Shown here: piece after piece, positions 14,355 through 22,995 of the stretch | Position numbering within the stretch: position 1 is the stretch's first letter | Layout of the letters: the number at the start of each line of letters is the position of its first letter | Assembly (NCBI GenBank): GCA_015063695.1 | Contig: SVTQ01000026.1 | Location: 1-33,127, forward strand | Origin: Oscillospiraceae bacterium | Lineage (GTDB): Bacteria; Bacillota; Clostridia; Oscillospirales; CAG-272 | Reading direction: 5' to 3' | Length of the DNA: 33,127 bases | Notes under the pieces: generated by a model | The model's database searches: none | Seen by the model: only the letters and a program-made list of their open reading frames with translations | What the model was told of the DNA's origin: nothing | Program-made: the position numbers and the translations under genes

Positions 14355-15467
14355 TCATTTATTCTTAAAAAACTGATAAAAATTACAGGGAAGCATACCG
14401 TTATAAAGCTTTCTCACCTTGTCAGCCTTCCTTCTGAAAAGGCGTTCAAAGCCCTCGTGGGAGGTAAGAACGTAGAACTGCCAGTTCTCAAGCCGTCTGA
14501 AGGCATCGCCCATGTCGCGGTAAAGCCGTTCCGTCTCCTCGAGGGTAAGAAGTCTCTCTCCGTAAGGAGGATTTGTAACGACAGTCCCGCGCATTCCGTC
14601 GGAATCTATGTCAAGAGCATCCATCTCGCAGATGCTCACAATATCCGAAACTCCCGCCCTCTCTGCGCTGTTCATGGCAATTTCAACACATCTCGGTTCA
14701 ATGTCGGAGGCGAAAGCCCGGAAATCGGTCTTTCTTATAATATTATCCCTTGCCTCTTCCCTTGCCATATCGAAATATTCGGCGAACAAAGGAAACTCTT
14801 CCGACGCAAAGCCGCGGTTCAGACCGGGGGCGATATTCTTCATCATAAGAGCACCCTCAATGGCAATGGTCCCCGAGCCGCAGAAGGGGTCGCGGAGAAG
14901 AACGTTCTCACGGGGACGGGACAGCTTGACGATTGCCGCCGCAAGGGTCTCTCGGAGAGGTGCCTCCACTCTCTCGGGCCTGTACCCTCTCTTGTGAAGA
15001 GGAACTCCCGACAGGTCTATCATAAGAGTAAAGCGGTCCTTGAGAAGAAAAAATTCAAGCTGATATTTTATTCCCGTCTCGGGAAGTGTCTCCATACCGT
15101 AAGCGGCACCGAGACGCTTTGCCGCCGCCTTCTTGGTTATCTTCTGAAGGTCGGGCACGGAAAAGAGCTTACTCTTAATGGAATGACCCTTCACGGGAAA
15201 AGCATCATCCCTTCCGATGATATCCTCAAGGGGAATTTCCGAAACGTTGTCAAACACGTCGGAGAAGGTGTAAGCCGCAAAGGTCGCAAGGTTAAGGTAC
15301 ACCCTCTCGGCAAATCTGAAATTTATGTTGGCGCGGGCGCAGAGAGAAGCATCCCCCTCAAAGGTGACCCTTCCGTCAATAGTCTCAAGACGGCGTGCAC
15401 CGAGAGCATCTATCTCCGCACCGAGCAGTGATTCAAGTCCAAAAAGACAGGTCGCAGTGTATATCAA
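14355..15467 (-). CDS. THUMP-domain 23S rRNA (guanine-N2) methyltransferase, RlmL/YpsC type
   Basis: SAM-dependent RNA methyltransferase of about 370 residues. The N-terminal ferredoxin-like and THUMP region begins IYTATCLFGLESLLGAEI and continues to about residue 155, followed by LSGVPLHKRGYRP, a hallmark of this family. The catalytic Rossmann domain has LRDPFCGSGTIAIEGA (SAM-binding) and the NPPYGERL motif that flips and methylates the base amine, with the C-terminal NGMLPCNFYQFF. The TTG at 15467 overlaps the kinase stop (TTGA) and follows GGCGG by 6 nt; it yields the N-terminus expected for the family. A longer TTG start at 15485 is possible. Translational coupling to the histidine kinase implies one transcript. 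The fused RlmK half of Gammaproteobacterial RlmL is absent, as is usual in Firmicutes. Confidence 0.92.
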   Translation of the reverse strand: MIYTATCLFGLESLLGAEIDALGARRLETIDGRVTFEGDASLCARANINFRFAERVYLNLATFAAYTFSDVFDNVSEIPLEDIIGRDDAFPVKGHSIKSKLFSVPDLQKITKKAAAKRLGAAYGMETLPETGIKYQLEFFLLKDRFTLMIDLSGVPLHKRGYRPERVEAPLRETLAAAIVKLSRPRENVLLRDPFCGSGTIAIEGALMMKNIAPGLNRGFASEEFPLFAEYFDMAREEARDNIIRKTDFRAFASDIEPRCVEIAMNSAERAGVSDIVSICEMDALDIDSDGMRGTVVTNPPYGERLLTLEETERLYRDMGDAFRRLENWQFYVLTSHEGFERLFRRKADKVRKLYNGMLPCNFYQFFKNK

Positions 15468-16969
15468 TTTTTGCCGCCTTTCCAAATCTTCTTCTTTTCT
15501 TCGGTCCTGTTCTTTACTTCATTAAGAACCTTCTTCTTAAGAGTGAAGGTAAATCTGCACCACTTGCCGTATTCACTCTCCACACTTATCTCTTCGCCGT
15601 GAGCGGCAACGAGAGTTTTTACAATATACATACCGAGCCCAACGCCCTTCTTGTCAAGGCCTCGGCTCTTGTCTGACTTGTAGAAACGGTCAAATACGAA
15701 GGGGAGATCCTCCTCGGAAATACCGATGCCCTCGTTGTAAACACTTATCTCAGCCTTGTCCCCTGCATCGCGGATGGCAATTTCATACCTTCCGCCGCGG
15801 TTTGAAAACTTGATGGCATTGTCACAGATATTGAAAAGTATCTGATGCACCGCATCCTTATCCGCCATGACCTCGATGCGGTCGTCGTCACACTCAAAGG
15901 AAACGTCAAGCTCCTTTTCGTCAAGGCGCTGTTCGTTGGAAATAAGCACAATACGGGCGAGCTCACAAACGTCAAAGGCAGCCACGTCAAGCTTCTTCTG
16001 TCCCGACTCCATGCGCGATATCTCAAGAAGAGAGGTCACAAGACGGGAAAGTCTCTTTATCTCGGAAGAAACTATCTCAAGATAATGCCTTTCCTCCTCG
16101 GGAGGAATACAGCCCTCAAGAATTGAGTCCACGAAGCCGCCGATGGTGGTCATGGGAGTTCTCAGCTCGTGGGATACGTTGGAGACGAAGGAGCTTCGCA
16201 TGTATTCAAGGTTTTCAAGTGACTCCGAAAGGCTGTTGAAGGACTTCGAAAGCTCTGCAACCTCGTCGTTTCCGCGAACCTCGATCTTTCTGCCGAAGTT
16301 GCCCTTTGCAAATTCCTTTGTCGCCTTGTTCATCTCTCTCAGGGGCTTGGTCAGCCTTTCACTGATAATGTAGACCATAACGAGAGAAACAAGCATAATC
16401 CATATACTTGACATCATAAGGGTCATAATGGTGGACTCAAGAATAGCGTCAATACCTGTATGGAAGGTGACGGCAAAGACCGCCCCCATATAATCTTCCT
16501 TCACCTGAATGGGAACGCCCACGGAATAGCTGTAGCCCGACAGCATACCCTCAAGATCACCGCTCTCCTCAAGGGTCTCTCCGCGCTCAAGACGGACGGC
16601 AAACTCCCCGGGAAGAAGGGCATTTTCGGGAGCCTCCTTCAAGGCAAGGGCAGGGTCCGCCTCTCCCGCCGTTCCGATAGCAACGATCCCGCCCTCTTTG
16701 TCACAAACGAAAAGAGTGATCTCAGGCTCGTCAACGGAAAGATAGTTCACTATCTTCTGAAACTCGTTTACGTCACCTTCGGTTATCGCGGAATAGTCCG
16801 CGCCGACGTAAACAGCCATGGCGCCCGCAATATTACGCAGCGTGGAAAACTTATCGTCCGTAGCATACTTTCCCACAAAGGAAGTCACAATGGACGTAAG
16901 CACGATAAAGCTGAAAACTATTATCAGCATAAACGCCGTTATATACTTAAGGAATATACTCTTAAACAC
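15464..16969 (-). CDS. Sensor histidine kinase, PhoR-like
   Basis: Membrane sensor kinase of 501 residues. TM1 about 10-32; an extracytoplasmic sensor region about 33-175 with a dCache/PAS-like look (VDEPEITLFVCDKEGGIVAIGT); TM2 about 178-201; HAMP 202-254; dimerisation and phosphoacceptor helix with SNVSHELRTP and phospho-His267; ATPase domain with N-box DNAIKF near 383, NEGIGI (412-417) and GVGLGM (442-447). Start is GTG at 16969 after GAGG. The C-terminal tail is Lys-rich and its stop overlaps the methyltransferase start. The cognate regulator gene lies upstream, but the two are 273 nt apart, an unusually large gap filled by a duplicated repeat. Confidence 0.93.
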   Translation of the reverse strand: MFKSIFLKYITAFMLIIVFSFIVLTSIVTSFVGKYATDDKFSTLRNIAGAMAVYVGADYSAITEGDVNEFQKIVNYLSVDEPEITLFVCDKEGGIVAIGTAGEADPALALKEAPENALLPGEFAVRLERGETLEESGDLEGMLSGYSYSVGVPIQVKEDYMGAVFAVTFHTGIDAILESTIMTLMMSSIWIMLVSLVMVYIISERLTKPLREMNKATKEFAKGNFGRKIEVRGNDEVAELSKSFNSLSESLENLEYMRSSFVSNVSHELRTPMTTIGGFVDSILEGCIPPEEERHYLEIVSSEIKRLSRLVTSLLEISRMESGQKKLDVAAFDVCELARIVLISNEQRLDEKELDVSFECDDDRIEVMADKDAVHQILFNICDNAIKFSNRGGRYEIAIRDAGDKAEISVYNEGIGISEEDLPFVFDRFYKSDKSRGLDKKGVGLGMYIVKTLVAAHGEEISVESEYGKWCRFTFTLKKKVLNEVKNRTEEKKKIWKGGKN

Positions 16970-16998
16970 AAAAAAACCTCGGATCCAAAAAAATAAAT

Positions 16999-17183
16999 GA
17001 CCAACGTATCCCTTGTAGGGGCGACCATGGGGTCCTCAAACATTCTCACGAATGTTTGGGGTTCTCGGGGCATCGGTCGTCCGCAAAATAAACACCCGAC
17101 CAACACATACCTTGTAGGGGCGACCATGGGGTCCTCAAACATTCTCACGAATGTTTGGGGTTCTCGGGGCATCGGTCGTCCGC
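16999..17183 (+). repeat. 99-bp tandem duplication of a GTAGGGG element with nested cassette
   Basis: Two copies start at GACCAAC (16999 and 17098) and continue through CTTGTAGGGGCGACCAT, a GGGGTCCTC-hairpin-GGGGTTCTC cassette (17029-17066 and 17128-17165) and CATCGGTCGTCCGC. The copies are identical over about 70 nt and are offset by 99 nt. Outer arms GCGACC / GGTCGTC still pair, so each copy is a hairpin carrying an inner hairpin. The duplication separates the response regulator from its kinase. Confidence 0.8.
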
Positions 17184-17197
17184 CGCTTAATGTTAAA

Positions 17198-17223
17198 CGG
17201 GCACGTGCGTTAACACATGCCCG
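17198..17223. terminator. Hairpin after the response-regulator gene
   Basis: The arms CGGGCACGTG and CACATGCCCG pair with one wobble around TTAA, 20 nt past the regulator stop. On the minus strand only GTTTAA follows, so termination may be partial, which would let some transcripts continue into the kinase gene. Confidence 0.45.
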
Positions 17224-17242
17224 AAAACGAATGTTTTCAAAA

Positions 17243-17932
17243 TCAGCCGTTGTGCTCAAATTTGTAGCCAACGCCCCAGACTGTCTTCAGCTTCCACTTG
17301 GGAGAAACGCCCTCGAGCTTTTCACGGAGTCTCTTGACGTGAACGTCAACTGTTCTGGAGTCACCGAGATAATCAAAGCCCCAGACCTTGTCGAGAAGCT
17401 GGTCTCTTGTAAATACGTGATTAAAATTAGATGCAAGGAAATAGAGAAGCTCAAGCTCCTTGGGAGGAATATCAACAGCCTTGCCGCAAAGCTTCAACTC
17501 GTACTTCATAAGGCTGATCTCAATATTTTCAAACTTGACGACCTCATCGTCATTCTTCGTTTCCTTTGCGGAATAACGGCGCAGAACAGCCTTGACACGT
17601 GCTGAGATCTCCTTTACGTCAAAGGGCTTGGAAATGAAGTCGTCAGCGCCAAGCTCAAGACCGAGGACCTTGTCAAAAACTTCACCCTTTGCAGTTACCA
17701 TAATAATGGGCTTCGCGGAGAATTCTCTTATTTCACGACAGACCTGCCAACCGTCCTTTTTGGGAAGCATGATGTCAAGAAGAACGATATCGGGCTCCTG
17801 AATACGGAAGGTGTTTACCGCCTCGGCTCCGTCGTTTGCAACTATAACCTCATATCCCTCGTTTTCGAAATAGATACGAAGGAGCTCACATATATTAAGG
17901 TCGTCATCGACTACTAAAATTCTGGTACTCAT
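17243..17932 (-). CDS. OmpR/PhoB-family response regulator
   Basis: DNA-binding regulator of 229 residues. The receiver domain (1-120) has acidic residues D9-D11, phosphoacceptor Asp53 in LLDIMLPKKDGW, Thr80 and Lys102 in SKPFD. The C-terminal winged helix (about 130-228) has PPKELELLYFLA, the recognition helix region SRTVDVHVKRLREKL and the terminal VWGVGYKF. Two adjacent ATG codons (17935, 17932) are possible; the second is favoured because it sits 5 nt from AGGTG. It has its own promoter and partners the kinase gene downstream. The closest architecture is PhoP/WalR-like, but the target genes cannot be told from sequence. Confidence 0.94.
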   Translation of the reverse strand: MSTRILVVDDDLNICELLRIYFENEGYEVIVANDGAEAVNTFRIQEPDIVLLDIMLPKKDGWQVCREIREFSAKPIIMVTAKGEVFDKVLGLELGADDFISKPFDVKEISARVKAVLRRYSAKETKNDDEVVKFENIEISLMKYELKLCGKAVDIPPKELELLYFLASNFNHVFTRDQLLDKVWGFDYLGDSRTVDVHVKRLREKLEGVSPKWKLKTVWGVGYKFEHNG

Positions 17933-17968
17933 CATTACACCTCTGGGAATATCTAATTAACTATAGTT

Positions 17969-17997
17969 AGCATACCATAAATAATTGAAATTGTAAA
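17969..17997 (-). promoter_or_regulatory. Promoter of the two-component regulator
   Basis: The minus strand has -35 TTTACA (17992-17997), a 17-bp spacer and -10 TATGCT (17969-17974). It is divergent from the ychF promoter 107 nt away. Confidence 0.65.
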
Positions 17998-18103
17998 GAA
18001 CTTTCTACATAATTTTCCACAGTTCGTTAAACTTCAGTTAACCGTCACATCAAAAACACAAAAGCGCCAAAAAACAAATTCCGAGGAAAAAAACCGAAAT
18101 ATC

Positions 18104-18132
18104 TTGATATTAGGAAAACTTTACTGTATAAT
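18104..18132 (+). promoter_or_regulatory. Sigma-A promoter of ychF
   Basis: -35 TTGATA (18104-18109), 17-bp spacer, consensus -10 TATAAT (18127-18132). The ychF start codon is about 48 nt downstream, with GGAAGGA at 18163-18169. Confidence 0.8.
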
Positions 18133-18179
18133 TATATCTCAGTTAAGAAAAATCTAATCAACCGGAAGGAATTCAATAT

Positions 18180-19274
18180 ATGAAACTCGGTATTATCGGT
18201 CTTCCCAACGTAGGTAAAAGTACTCTTTTCAACGCTCTGACAGGCGGCGGCGCCCAGAGTGCGAACTACCCCTTCTGCACCATCGACCCTAACGTCGGCA
18301 TCGTTCCCGTTCCCGACAAGCGCCTTGACAAGCTTGCAGAGATGTACTCCCCCGAGCTCTATACTCCCGCGACCATCGAATTCGTTGACATCGCAGGTCT
18401 CGTAAAGGGCGCGGCAGGCGGAGAAGGTCTCGGAAATAAGTTCCTCTCCCATATCCGTGACGTTGATGCGGTCATCCACGTTCTGCGCTGCTTCGAGGAT
18501 GACGACATCATCCACGTTGAAGGCTCCGTTGACCCCATCCGTGACCTTGAGACCATCAACCTTGAGCTTATCCTCTCCGATATGGAAATGCTCGAGAGAA
18601 GAATTGACAAAACAAGAAAGCTCATGAAGGGCGATAAGACCCTCGCTGACGAGCTTGCGGTTTTCGAAAAAGTCTATAAGTGGCTCGAAGAAGGTAAGAC
18701 AGCACGCTCCATGGAGCTTGCTCCCCATGAGCTTGCCCTTTTCGACGACGTTAACCTCATCACAATGAAGCCCGTTATCTACGCGGCAAACGTAGCTGAA
18801 GCGGAAGCTGCAGAGGTATCCCCCGACAATCAGTTCTATAAAGACGTTTGCGCCCTTGCCGAAAAGGAAGGAAGCGAGGTCATTCCCGTATGCGCAGGCA
18901 TCGAAGCGGAGATCGCAGAGCTTGATCCCGAGGAAAAGGCAATGTTCCTTGCAGACCTCGGCATCGAGGAAGGCGGACTGTCCCGTCTTATAAAGAAGAG
19001 CTATTCCCTTCTCGGCCTTATCAGCTACCTGACGGCAGGCCCCAAGGAAGTCCGCGCATGGACCATCACCAAGGGCACCAAGGCTCCTCAGGCGGCAGGT
19101 AAGATCCACTCCGACTTTGAGCGCGGATTTATCAGAGCCGAAATAGTTGCCTACGACGACCTTATGGCGTGCGGCTCCATGTCCGCCGCAAAGGAAAAGG
19201 GCCTTGTGCGAAGCGAAGGCAAGGAATACGTAATGAACGACGGCGATGTCACCCTCTTCAGATTTAACGTGTAA
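18180..19274 (+). CDS. ychF: Ribosome-associated ATPase YchF (OLA1 type)
   Basis: Obg-related P-loop ATPase of 364 residues, the normal length. The G1 motif GLPNVGKST is at 7-15, and the [20 protein letters not shown] switch region follows. The G4 motif is NVAE (in [11 protein letters not shown]) in place of NKxD, which is the change that gives this family ATP rather than GTP specificity. The C-terminal TGS domain includes [42 protein letters not shown] 18180 follows GGAAGGA. It is a single-gene unit with its own promoter and a strong terminator. A 424-residue open frame on the opposite strand is a by-product of codon bias and is not a gene. Confidence 0.97.
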   Translation: MKLGIIGLPNVGKSTLFNALTGGGAQSANYPFCTIDPNVGIVPVPDKRLDKLAEMYSPELYTPATIEFVDIAGLVKGAAGGEGLGNKFLSHIRDVDAVIHVLRCFEDDDIIHVEGSVDPIRDLETINLELILSDMEMLERRIDKTRKLMKGDKTLADELAVFEKVYKWLEEGKTARSMELAPHELALFDDVNLITMKPVIYAANVAEAEAAEVSPDNQFYKDVCALAEKEGSEVIPVCAGIEAEIAELDPEEKAMFLADLGIEEGGLSRLIKKSYSLLGLISYLTAGPKEVRAWTITKGTKAPQAAGKIHSDFERGFIRAEIVAYDDLMACGSMSAAKEKGLVRSEGKEYVMNDGDVTLFRFNV

Positions 19275-19297
19275 ACACAGAACCGAATTAAACACAA

Positions 19298-19331
19298 ATC
19301 CCTCGGAAACAAAGCTCCGAGGGATCTTTTT
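19298..19331 (+). terminator. ychF terminator
   Basis: Perfect 10-bp stem ATCCCTCGGA / TCCGAGGGAT with an 8-nt loop followed by CTTTTTAT, 24 nt past the stop. Confidence 0.88.
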
Positions 19332-19345
19332 ATCAGCGGTACTCT

Positions 19346-19370
19346 GTAGGGGAGGGCCTTGGTCCTCCCG
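19346..19370 (+). repeat. GTAGGGG-family palindrome
   Basis: GTAGGGGAGGGCC and GGTCCTCCCG pair around TT. The sequence is identical to the first 25 nt of the copy at 24613. Confidence 0.7.
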
Positions 19371-19402
19371 TCTTAATCGCAAGGCAACTTGGGATTCTCT
19401 TA

Positions 19403-20782
19403 TCACAAATGAAGTATCAACTTCGCAAACTGGAAGTAAATAACCAGCGAGAGAGCATCAACGATAGTGGTGATAAACGGACTCGCCATGACCGCAGGGT
19501 CAAAGCCTATCTTCTGTGCAAGCATGGGGAGCATCGCGCCCACAAGCTTCGCGATGAATACCGTCACCACGATGGAAAGGCTTATTATCAGATTGACCTG
19601 AAGAGTAATCTCGTCGTTTCCGAAAAGCATACCGTCAACAAAGATTATCTTCACAAAGTTTACCGCCGCAAGAGTTGCGCCGCAAAGAACGGAAACTCTT
19701 ATCTCGCGCCATATAACTCTGAAAAAGTCGGAAAATTCGATCTCATCAAGGGAGAGACCGCGGATAACGGTAACGGAGGACTGGGAGCCGCAGTTACCGC
19801 CCGTACCCATAAGCATGGGAATGTAAGCAATAAGCACGCTCGCCGCCGCAAGCTTCGTCTCAAAGCCTGCGATTATCTGACTTGTGAGAGTAGCCGAAAG
19901 CATCAGAAGAAGAAGCCACGGAATTCTCTTTCTCCATGTCTCAAAGGTACCCGTTTTGAGGTAGGGCTTGTCGGAGGGGAGAATAGCCGCCATACTCTGG
20001 ATATCCTCGGTGTCCTCTTCGCTGATGACGTCCATCGCGTCGTCGAAGGTGACGATACCCACAAGTCTCTCCTCGTTGTCAACAACGGGAAGAGCAAGGA
20101 AGTTGTACTTGTCCATGGAACGGGCAACGTCTTCCTTGTCGTCATGGGTGTTAACGGAAACTATCGCCGTCTCCATAATATCGTCAAGAACGGCATCCTC
20201 GCCTGCAAGTATCATTTCCTTAACGGTAATAACACCCTTGAGGTGGCGTTCACTGTCGGTTACGTAACAGGTGTAGATTATCTCTTTTTTCTCGCCTATC
20301 TCGCGAATTTTTGCGAAAGCCTCGCCAACAGTCATCCGGGCTCTCAGATGAACGAACTCGGTGGTCATGATAGAGCCCGCACTGTCCTTGGGATAGTGGA
20401 GAAGCTGATTTATCATGTTGCGCTTCTCGGGGCTCGCCTGCTTCAGAATTCTCTTAACTATGTTTGCAGGCATCTCCTCGATGATGTCAACGGTGTCGTC
20501 CACGAAAAGCTTGTCAACAACGTAACCGAGCTCCGCATCGGAGAATGCCTCAACAAGGACCTTCTGCACGTCGGTGTCCATTTCAACGAAGCACTCAGCC
20601 GCAAGCTCCTTGGGGAGAAGACGGAACATGAGAGTAGTTTCGTCGTCGGGAAATTCCTCGAAAAGAAGGGCGATATCCGCAGGCTCCATGTCCTGAAGGA
20701 TAGCTCTTATTCTCGAATACTTCTTCTCTTCAATAAGAGCCTCTATCTCTTTACAGAGGTCTTCATAAATTTCTTCAAACAT
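19403..20782 (-). CDS. mgtE: Magnesium transporter MgtE
   Basis: Gated magnesium channel of 459 residues. The N-terminal superhelical domain (about 1-130: DMEPADIALLFEEFPDD, FRLLPKELAAECF) and a CBS pair (about 131-255: YPKDSAGSIMTTEF, LPVVDNEERLVGIVTFDDAMDVI) sense cytoplasmic Mg2+. The C-terminal domain (about 285-459) has five membrane helices with PMLMGTGGNCGSQSSVTVIRGL and the pore-lining segment LPMLAQKIGFDPAVMASPF. It follows rpe by 19 nt on the same strand and is probably co-transcribed with it; no M-box riboswitch precedes it. GGAGG lies 10 nt before the ATG. Confidence 0.97.
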   Translation of the reverse strand: MFEEIYEDLCKEIEALIEEKKYSRIRAILQDMEPADIALLFEEFPDDETTLMFRLLPKELAAECFVEMDTDVQKVLVEAFSDAELGYVVDKLFVDDTVDIIEEMPANIVKRILKQASPEKRNMINQLLHYPKDSAGSIMTTEFVHLRARMTVGEAFAKIREIGEKKEIIYTCYVTDSERHLKGVITVKEMILAGEDAVLDDIMETAIVSVNTHDDKEDVARSMDKYNFLALPVVDNEERLVGIVTFDDAMDVISEEDTEDIQSMAAILPSDKPYLKTGTFETWRKRIPWLLLLMLSATLTSQIIAGFETKLAAASVLIAYIPMLMGTGGNCGSQSSVTVIRGLSLDEIEFSDFFRVIWREIRVSVLCGATLAAVNFVKIIFVDGMLFGNDEITLQVNLIISLSIVVTVFIAKLVGAMLPMLAQKIGFDPAVMASPFITTIVDALSLVIYFQFAKLILHL

Positions 20783-20801
20783 AAATTTCCGACCTCCATA
20801 A

Positions 20802-21467
20802 TTACTTTACCTCGTATTCTTTCACAGCTTCAATTATTCCGTCAAGAGCCGCCTTCATATCGGGCGCTCTGAAGGAAGCAGTACCCACAACGAAAATATT
20901 GGCTCCCGCCTCAGCGCAAAGTGCCGCCGTTTCGGCATTGATGCCTCCGTCCACCTGAATGTCAAGAGAGGGCGCCATCTTTCTTATTTCTCTGATCTTC
21001 GGAAGCATATCCGCCATAAAGCTCTGACCGCCGAATCCCGGCTCAACGGTCATAACGAGAGCCATGTCGATATAAGGCAGAAATTCTTCAATATCGGATG
21101 CAGGGAATTTGGGGCGAAGAGCGAGAGCCGCCTTCATGCCCGCCCCTCTTATATCCGAAAGTATCTTCTTTACCTCGTCAGCCGTTCCGATATCGTGGTG
21201 AACGGTAACAATATCAGCTCCCGCCGCCTTAAGCTCCTTTATATACTTACCGGGGCAAACGGTCATCATGTGAGCGTCAATAGTAAGGGACGAAACACTT
21301 CTCACAGCCTTTATAAAATCAAAACCGAAACTGATGTTGGGCACGTAAACACCGTCCATAACGTCAGCGTGAAGCATGTGTGCACCTGCTTTTTCGGCGC
21401 GTATCATTTCCTCTCCCACCTTCAGCATGTCAGCCGCAAGGATGGAGGGCGCAGTTTTCATTATCAT
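20802..21467 (-). CDS. rpe: Ribulose-phosphate 3-epimerase
   Basis: TIM-barrel enzyme of the pentose phosphate pathway interconverting ribulose 5-phosphate and xylulose 5-phosphate; 221 residues. Motifs in order: APSILAAD with the active-site Ser, HADVMDGVYVPN (metal His and catalytic Asp), DAHMM, TVHHD, VEPGFGGQSFM, and QVDGGIN with the second catalytic Asp. The ATG at 21467 follows GGAG by 8 nt; longer in-frame starts upstream have the Shine-Dalgarno sequence inside the frame. It is first in a likely rpe-mgtE unit, a pairing for which I know no functional reason. Confidence 0.96.
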   Translation of the reverse strand: MIMKTAPSILAADMLKVGEEMIRAEKAGAHMLHADVMDGVYVPNISFGFDFIKAVRSVSSLTIDAHMMTVCPGKYIKELKAAGADIVTVHHDIGTADEVKKILSDIRGAGMKAALALRPKFPASDIEEFLPYIDMALVMTVEPGFGGQSFMADMLPKIREIRKMAPSLDIQVDGGINAETAALCAEAGANIFVVGTASFRAPDMKAALDGIIEAVKEYEVK

Positions 21468-21635
21468 AATATCATCTCCGAATTTCAAATTTCGACGCAC
21501 AAAACGTCATGCGCGACATATCTTGATATCAGGCAGCCATAACTGCCACGAAACAGTTTTCTCCGACAGAAACAGCGCAGGGTGTTCAAAATAAAGGACG
21601 TAAAACGGTACGCCGGTTTTGTCGGATCATTATAT

Positions 21636-21659
21636 AAAGCCTTCCTTCGGGAGGGCTTT
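21636..21659 (-). terminator. Hairpin downstream of ispF
   Basis: Arms AAAGCCTTCC and GGAGGGCTTT pair (one wobble) around TTCG, overlapping the ispF stop by two bases. On the minus strand it is followed by ATATAATG, a poor T-run, so termination strength is uncertain. Confidence 0.5.
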
Positions 21660-22161
21660 AAAAATTCCCGTTGGAGGAGAGGACACGCCCTCTCTCCACA
21701 AGTAAACAAACCGCATGTGCGGCAATACCTTCAAGACTTCCCGTAAAGCCCATCTTCTCTTCAGTCGTAGCCTTCACGTTTATCTGTCTCGCCTTTATGC
21801 CTGCGTTTTCCGCAAGGGTCTTTTTCATGTCCTCAATGTAAGGAGAAAGCTTCGGAGCCTGAGCAATTACGGTGCAGTCAACGTACTCAATTTCCAGTCC
21901 TACGCGGCGGATTATCTCCACCGTTCTCTGAAGAAGAACCATGCTTGAAATATCCTTGAACTCTCCGTCCGTATCGGGAAACTGCTTCCCGATATCGGGA
22001 AGTCCCGCGGCACCGAGGAGCGCATCCATCAGCGCGTGGGCAAGCACGTCTCCGTCGGAGTGAGCCGCCATGCCGAAGTCGGACGGCACCGTCACACCGC
22101 CGATAACAAACCTTCTGCCTGCCTCATATCTGTGGGCATCATATCCGTGACCAATTCTCAT
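21658..22161 (-). CDS. ispF: 2-C-methyl-D-erythritol 2,4-cyclodiphosphate synthase
   Basis: Fifth enzyme of the MEP route to isoprenoids, acting as a trimer in the cytoplasm and closing the cyclodiphosphate with release of CMP. The 167 residues include the family start MRIGHGYDAHRY (metal Asp and His), HSDGDVLAHALMDALLGAAGLPDIGKQFPD, and ATTEEKMGFTGSLEGIAAHAVCLL. The ATG overlaps the ispD stop in ATGA, so the two are translationally coupled. Length and motifs are complete. Confidence 0.97.
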   Translation of the reverse strand: MRIGHGYDAHRYEAGRRFVIGGVTVPSDFGMAAHSDGDVLAHALMDALLGAAGLPDIGKQFPDTDGEFKDISSMVLLQRTVEIIRRVGLEIEYVDCTVIAQAPKLSPYIEDMKKTLAENAGIKARQINVKATTEEKMGFTGSLEGIAAHAVCLLVERGRVLSSNGNF

Positions 22162-22874
22162 TTCAAACCTTCCTCTCTTTGCGAAAGAATAAACTCGGCA
22201 AGGGCAAGATCCTCCCTCGTTGTAAGCTTAATGTTATTCTGACCGCAATCGCAAAGCTTTATTTTAACTCCGAGCCGCTCCGCCATCATGCAGTCGTCGG
22301 TGACGGTCACGCCGTCCCTTTTTGCCGCCTCGGCAGAACGTCTGTATATATCAATATCAAATATCTGAGGGGTCTTCACAAGCCAGACCTTTTCTCTGTC
22401 AACGGTGTCCTCGATGATACCGTCCCCGTCTGCTACTTTAACGGTATCGACCACTCTCTGAGCCGCAGCAGCCGCTCCGAATTCAAAGGCGGCAAGCACC
22501 GTATCCTCAATAATTTCGGGGGTAACAAGGCACCTTGCCCCGTCGTGGACAGCAACGTATCTGCAGCCTTCGCTCACTGCGCTCACCCCATTTACGGAGG
22601 ACTCCATTCGGGTGGCACCGCCCTCGACAATACGGCTGACCTTGGATAGGGCATATTCCCTCACGTAAGCCTCAAGGACGGGGAGCTCTTCCCTTCTGCC
22701 CACAAGAATTATCTCATCAATAAGGGCGCACCTCTCAAAGGCGAGAACCGTTCTCACAACGGCAGGAACACCGAGGACGGGAACGTTCTGCTTCGTCCCG
22801 TTTTCATTTCCGAAGCGAGAGCCGACACCTGCCGCAAGAATAACCGCAGAGCATCTTTTTTCAGTTTTTTCCAT
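22158..22874 (-). CDS. ispD: 2-C-methyl-D-erythritol 4-phosphate cytidylyltransferase
   Basis: Third MEP-pathway enzyme, joining CTP to MEP. The 238-residue Rossmann protein has the nucleotide-binding LAAGVGSRFG..TKQ, GRREE, GGATRMESSVNG, VHDGARCLV, DTVKVAD, KTPQIF, VTDDCMMAE and the C-terminal IKLTTREDLALAE. ATG 22874 is 11 nt after GGGGAGG; a TTG two codons upstream is 5 nt from it and cannot be excluded. It precedes ispF with a 4-nt overlap, the common ispDF order, though CDP-ME kinase (ispE) is not adjacent. Confidence 0.96.
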   Translation of the reverse strand: MEKTEKRCSAVILAAGVGSRFGNENGTKQNVPVLGVPAVVRTVLAFERCALIDEIILVGRREELPVLEAYVREYALSKVSRIVEGGATRMESSVNGVSAVSEGCRYVAVHDGARCLVTPEIIEDTVLAAFEFGAAAAAQRVVDTVKVADGDGIIEDTVDREKVWLVKTPQIFDIDIYRRSAEAAKRDGVTVTDDCMMAERLGVKIKLCDCGQNNIKLTTREDLALAEFILSQREEGLK

Positions 22875-22928
22875 AAGCAAAAACGCCTCCCCTCAAAAGC
22901 AAAATGAAAGCGGGCAATACCTCACCCT

Positions 22929-22953
22929 ATTATACTATACGTTACATTGTAAC
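22929..22953 (-). promoter_or_regulatory. Possible ispDF -10 box with adjacent palindrome
   Basis: The minus strand has TATAAT at 22929-22934 without a good -35. The palindrome GTTACATTGTAAC (22941-22953) occupies where the spacer and -35 would be, so it could be an operator or activator site. It lies in the divergent ispD-pepD spacer. Confidence 0.4.
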
Positions 22954-22995
22954 ACTTTTAATAAAAATTGTAAACCCCATTTTTGCCATAATCTG

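Noticed and set aside
18132..19406. A 424-residue open frame on the minus strand opposite ychF
   Set aside because: It lies entirely across ychF, has no ribosome-binding site and no recognisable domain; it is a by-product of codon bias.
20783..20801. M-box magnesium riboswitch before mgtE
   Set aside because: Only 19 nt separate rpe and mgtE, too short for a riboswitch; nothing M-box-like was recognised upstream of rpe either.
19409..20872. A 487-residue plus-strand frame opposite mgtE
   Set aside because: mgtE is unambiguous; the antisense frame is basic and Asn/His-rich and looks like no known protein.
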